Origin: Smallanthus sonchifolius
Taxonomy: Eukaryota > Streptophyta > Magnoliopsida > Asterales > Asteraceae
Length of the DNA stretch: 64,000 bases
Assembly: GCA_023525975.1 (NCBI GenBank)
Contig: CM042018.1
Coordinates: 103,966,001 to 104,030,000, forward strand
Direction: 5' to 3'
Shown: positions 60,880 to 64,000 of the stretch, piece by piece
How positions within the stretch are numbered: position 1 is the first letter of the stretch
Layout: each line of letters starts with the position of its first letter
The notes under the pieces: model-generated
The model's input: only the letters and a program-made list of their open reading frames with translations
Told to the model about the DNA's origin: nothing
Database searches by the model: none
Translations under genes and position numbers: made by a program

Positions 60880-61095
60880 ATCTGCTTGCATTAAATAGGC
60901 AAATCACTAAGCTATAAGACAAGAAATCTAAAAGAAAAAGAAACAGCTACAAATTAAAGAAACAAAACAAAAAACTTTTCTTTTTTATCTACAGAAAAGT
61001 GTCGGTCAAATAATTGAGACTTTGTAGACTTGTCAGCTTTGTAGACTTTGTCAGCTTTGTAGACTTTGTGGGCAGAGACGTCATTACATACGTTT
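60880..61095 (-). promoter_or_regulatory. Pararetroviral promoter-like region with TGACG box and TATA-like box
   Basis: On the minus strand an as-1-like TGACGTC lies at about 61084-61078, followed by 18-21 bp direct repeats (AAAGTCTACAAAGCTGAC, 61070-61015) and a TATA-like CTATTTAATG at about 60898-60889. Caulimovirid genomic promoters are built this way. The following sequence down to the primer-binding site would be the leader. Confidence 0.5.
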
Positions 61096-61219
61096 TTTTG
61101 CAATCTTCTAGAAATCTCTGTGGGTGTCTGGAATGGTTGGCGGTGTGCCTGTATCGGAATCAAAATCTTCTGGGTTTAGATAATAGTCTTCTAAATTCGG
61201 CGAGAAGGTGATGGCTTTC

Positions 61220-61792
61220 CTAGTGAAAGCCTGATGGTAATGTGGGAGTCTTCTGGTTTTGGGTAATAAACTGTGTAGTGTATTTTCTTTGGCTGTTCTT
61301 TTCAGGTCTTTCTGTGGCAAGGCTGGTGAGGTTATCAACCCAGTAAAGCTCCAAGAATTGAATCACAGTTTGTATGGCGAGCCTTTTTAAGTAGACTTTG
61401 CCAGAAAGCTTGTGACTAATGAACATTCTTTTTCTGGCAGGTCTGTATGTATGGTCATTGGCAAAAGGAAAAGAAGAAAATATTTTGCAGCCACTATGTG
61501 GAGAAAATATGTGTGTAGAGATATTTCTAGTGGCTATTACAAATTTTTCTCCAAAAAGATTTATAATTCCTTCTGTTTTTGTGTTTAATTCTAATTCTAT
61601 GTAATCAATCATACCATTATGGTAGAATTGTAGAATTAGATCATGTGGCATGTCTGTTTGTTTAAGGTTTATCTGAAGAAGGAGCAGGCAAGTTCCCTCT
61701 CCATCGTCATCTGTTCTTTCAACAACTGTAACCCCTTTATACTTTTCATCATTCAGGGCAATCGTCATAAGTCTGAGCTGTAACTCATACAA
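61220..61792 (-). CDS. Unassigned pararetroviral ORF
   Basis: The open frame follows the viroplasmin-like gene after a short gap and precedes the promoter-like region. I do not recognise a domain. Segments such as GEGTCLLLLQINLKQTD and ELNTKTEGIINLFGEK are visible. A stretch of about 100 bp in it (61475-61575) recurs at 63901-64000, joined there to the reverse transcriptase, which confirms viral origin. Coat or movement protein identity is not supported. The frame has no internal stop, but its ATG is unclear (TTG at 61792 is used as the boundary; the first ATG lies about 25 bases further in). Confidence 0.5.
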   Translation of the reverse strand: MYELQLRLMTIALNDEKYKGVTVVERTDDDGEGTCLLLLQINLKQTDMPHDLILQFYHNGMIDYIELELNTKTEGIINLFGEKFVIATRNISTHIFSPHSGCKIFSSFPFANDHTYRPARKRMFISHKLSGKVYLKRLAIQTVIQFLELYWVDNLTSLATERPEKNSQRKYTTQFITQNQKTPTLPSGFH

Positions 61793-61831
61793 TACCAGTG
61801 GGAATTCTGTATTAATCTTTTATGATATTAT

Positions 61832-62868
61832 CTACTCAAACTCTGGAAATTGATCAAACACCGTTTGAAGACAAGATTTCGAGGGAGTGTCTAGCATTCT
61901 GGCTCTAAAGGCGTCGTAGCTTCTGTAACTGTTTTCTTTTTTCTCAAGCCTTTGTCGCAACTGTATATTTTTTGCTTCGAGAATGCCAACCTTTTGTTTT
62001 AGAATACTATTTTCTATATGGCTTTGTATAGACTGTATATTTTTTCCTTGCTGTATAAGCTGGTTTTGCAAACTTGCAATAGTTTTTCCTGAGTCTTTAT
62101 AATCTGTTCATGACTCGTTTTTATAATTTGTGAAAAAGTTTGAACCTCTTCAGGTTCAATAAAAAAGTTGTCTATACCAAAGTGATCGCTGACTGTTTTA
62201 AGAGCTTCAAAAAAACTGTGATAACCTTTGTAAATTAGTCCGAGACACTGTATAAACTTTGCAATTGTCTCCCCTTTGTTAAAAATACCAATTTTGGTGC
62301 CTCTAAAAATTATGTAATGTGTAAACTTTGGAGGCTGTTTTTCAGGACATTTAACTCCTTGATCGCGAAGGTATATACTTAGCGCATTTAAAATTTGAAT
62401 TTTGAAGGAGGATGCATGAGGCATGGTCTGAATATGCCATAAGTTATCTAGTAAACATTGTTGTTTATCTGTTAGTTTCATTCCATTAATGGGACGAAAC
62501 TTTGCGTGTGAGTCATTACAGACTTGTAGGGCATAAGAGCTAAAAGAAATAGTGGGATTGTAAGGGGAAATGGGTTTTTGAACTGGTTTTTTATAGGCTG
62601 TATTTTTGGAATAGGTTTCTGGGTTTTGTGAAGGTTGTATAAAGTTGAGAAAATAGGGAGGTAGTTGTCTAGAACTTTGTGGAACTTGAGCGTTTTGTAA
62701 TAAAGCTGCTTGTCTAGGACTGTGTATTTTTTCAGCTTTGAGAGCTTGGCTCATTAACTTCTCTGTTTCTTCATCGTCATTAGACGAGATACTCATAGTT
62801 GAAGGATTCTTTTTAAACTGTAAAGGTCTGATGACCATCTTCTCTTTTCCCTTCTGGTTTTTATCCAT
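61832..62868 (-). pseudogene. Pararetroviral viroplasmin / transactivator-like ORF, frameshifted
   Basis: The ATG at 62868-62866 opens a 284-residue frame with a charged N-terminus, a middle region and, near residues 185-235, the caulimovirid viroplasmin fold-like segment (HYIIFRGTKIGIFNKG ... YKGYHSFFEAL). Around 62080-62105 a frameshift ends this frame early. The coiled-coil continuation is open in another frame (62071-61832: GILEAKNIQLRQRLEKKE). In related viruses this protein forms inclusion bodies and aids translation of the polycistronic RNA. The motif assignment is good; function here is lost. Confidence 0.7.
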
Positions 62869-62879
62869 CTGAATAAAGC

Positions 62880-64000
62880 AATTTGTTAATGTTTCGAGAT
62901 AACAAATGAGTTATCCCATTATCTTTTCCTTTAATGTGTTCAAACTGTATAGTATATCCATTACCTTGTATAATATTTTGCAAATTTACTCATCTTGTTC
63001 TGTTTATATTTTTGTTTTGGTTATTTTTAATGAATTTAACTATAGCTTAACAGTCTGTTCTAACTGTAAAATTTTTGTGTAAAATTAGTTTAATTTTTTC
63101 TAAAGCGTTGATTAATGCTTGTATTTCAAAATCTAAACTGGTCCAAGTGGTTCTAGTATTAAAGCTTCCACTGTAATAAGAACATATTTTTTCTTTTTTT
63201 TATAGATGTGAACATTTGGTTTGCAAAGGAGAACTGGTCCCCATCCTTCTTTGCATTCATCAACTTCTGTAATTATGTAATCTGTTACAAGTGGTAATTC
63301 TAAGGGTTTGATTTCTTTAACCCTTTCCTTTATCTTTTTAATCAATATAATGTGTTTTTGATTGAAATGTCTCTGTCCATTTTTAGTGGTTTTACTGTAT
63401 AACGGACCTACTAGTTTTGAAAGGTTTGGAATAAACTTTCTAGCATAATTTACAAAGCCAAAAAAAGCTTGAATTTGTTTTAAATTAGTAAGTTTTTCTG
63501 GAAAATCGAGGATTTTTGTAGAAATATGTGGTTGTAACTTAATTTTTTCGTTACCAATTTCTATTCCTAAGAAACAAAATTTTCTTTTAAATAATTTCAT
63601 CTTTTTCTTAGATACTATTATCCCATTTTTTATTTATTTATTCAAATACCTGTTGTAGATGTGTCTCATGTTCTTGGACTGTTTCACTTGCTACTAGTAT
63701 GTTATCAATATATACTAGACAAAATTTGTATTTGAGAAATATACTGTCCATAAATCTTTGGAATATTGAAGGAGCATTCTTTAGTCCGAAGCTAAGAACA
63801 TTCCATTTATATAATCTTTCAGAACATGTAAAAGCTGTCCATTTTTTAAAATCTTCTTCTAAATGTAGTTGATTAAAACCTGATTTTAGGTCAAAAGCAG
63901 AAAAGATTTTGTAGCCAATATGTGGAGGAAATATGTGTGTAGAGATATTTCCAGTGGCTATTACAATTTTTTCTCCAAAAAGATTTATAATTCCTTCTGT
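62880..64000 (-). pseudogene. Pararetroviral reverse transcriptase / RNase H, disrupted
   Basis: Reading the minus strand, the palm-domain segments include FDLKSGF and FGLKNAPSIFQRFM, followed by the active-site box at 63712-63701. That box reads YIDN where the family has YIDD, so a catalytic Asp is lost. After a stop and frameshift near 63620-63650 the thumb region is open again (63600-63133): FLGIEIG, then FFGFVNYARKFIPNLS. RNase H follows, with in-frame stops TAA (about 63046) and TGA (about 63000). The sequence before FDLKSGF (64000 to about 63895) is not RT but matches another viral ORF. The gene is dead and runs off the window. Confidence 0.85.

Larger units (their letters stand above)
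60428..64000 (-). mobile_element. Endogenous pararetrovirus (Caulimoviridae), rearranged and broken, continuing off the right edge
   Basis: On the minus strand the order is: part of a viral ORF joined to reverse transcriptase (64000-63600), RNase H (63115-62880), a viroplasmin-like ORF (62868-61832), an unassigned viral ORF (61792-61220), a promoter-like region (61095-60880), a leader, a primer-binding site (60614-60603) and a second, partial RNase H piece (60612-60453). This follows the usual caulimovirid order up to the leader. Movement protein, coat protein and protease would normally follow and are absent, replaced by the RNase H piece. Stops, frameshifts and duplicated segments make it non-functional. 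The genus cannot be named by eye. Confidence 0.85.

Noticed and set aside
54534..64000. Triterpene biosynthetic gene cluster around the cyclase
   Set aside because: No P450, glycosyltransferase or acyltransferase gene is seen beside the cyclase within the window; neighbours are a PIG-X-like fragment and a pararetrovirus.

Overview
This is nuclear DNA of a flowering plant. It is AT-rich, the genes have introns and canonical GT/AG splice sites, and the protein families are plant ones: FAR1-type transposase, AP2/ERF, NAC and beta-amyrin-synthase-type cyclase. Family resemblance suggests an asterid, possibly Asteraceae; that placement is inference. No prokaryotic features are present. Most of the window is transposon-derived, and a few single-copy genes sit between the transposons.

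Layout. 1-11050: a decayed Mutator-like element carrying a Ulp1-type cysteine protease gene (+, start off the left edge) tail to tail with a FAR1-type transposase gene (-). Its introns and spacer are full of ACACATGTGT-like palindromes and tandem duplications. 11225-11382: a SINE with a perfect 13-bp target duplication. 11780-16400: Helitron ends, a SINE and a dead AP2/ERF gene. 16401-20100: a Helitron end with gene fragments (glutathione peroxidase, a Clp-like fragment), split by a solo LTR. 20305-31100: nested transposons, including a second solo LTR inside a Mutator-like element, and no genes. 31168-34010: an intact Vma12-like V-ATPase assembly factor gene. 34999-37849: a full-length but dead hAT element with a perfect 8-bp target duplication, then a second hAT fragment and two NAC fragments. 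42224-43282: an intact single-exon inositol polyphosphate kinase gene. 48168-51386: an intact VTT/SNARE-associated Golgi protein gene. 52992-54162: a fragment resembling PIG-X. 54534-59787: an intact 18-exon oxidosqualene cyclase (761 aa, beta-amyrin synthase type). 60428-64000: a rearranged endogenous pararetrovirus (Caulimoviridae) with reverse transcriptase/RNase H, a viroplasmin-like ORF, a promoter-like region and a primer-binding site, all on the minus strand and broken.

The four intact genes (V-ATPase assembly, inositol phosphate kinase, VTT membrane protein, triterpene cyclase) show no obvious shared pathway. The cyclase has no tailoring enzymes (P450, glycosyltransferase) beside it here, so a triterpene cluster is not supported. 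The most unusual signals are the palindrome-filled Mutator-like element with repeated mini-exons and a repeat-flanked intron, and the microhomology-like junctions in the pararetrovirus.
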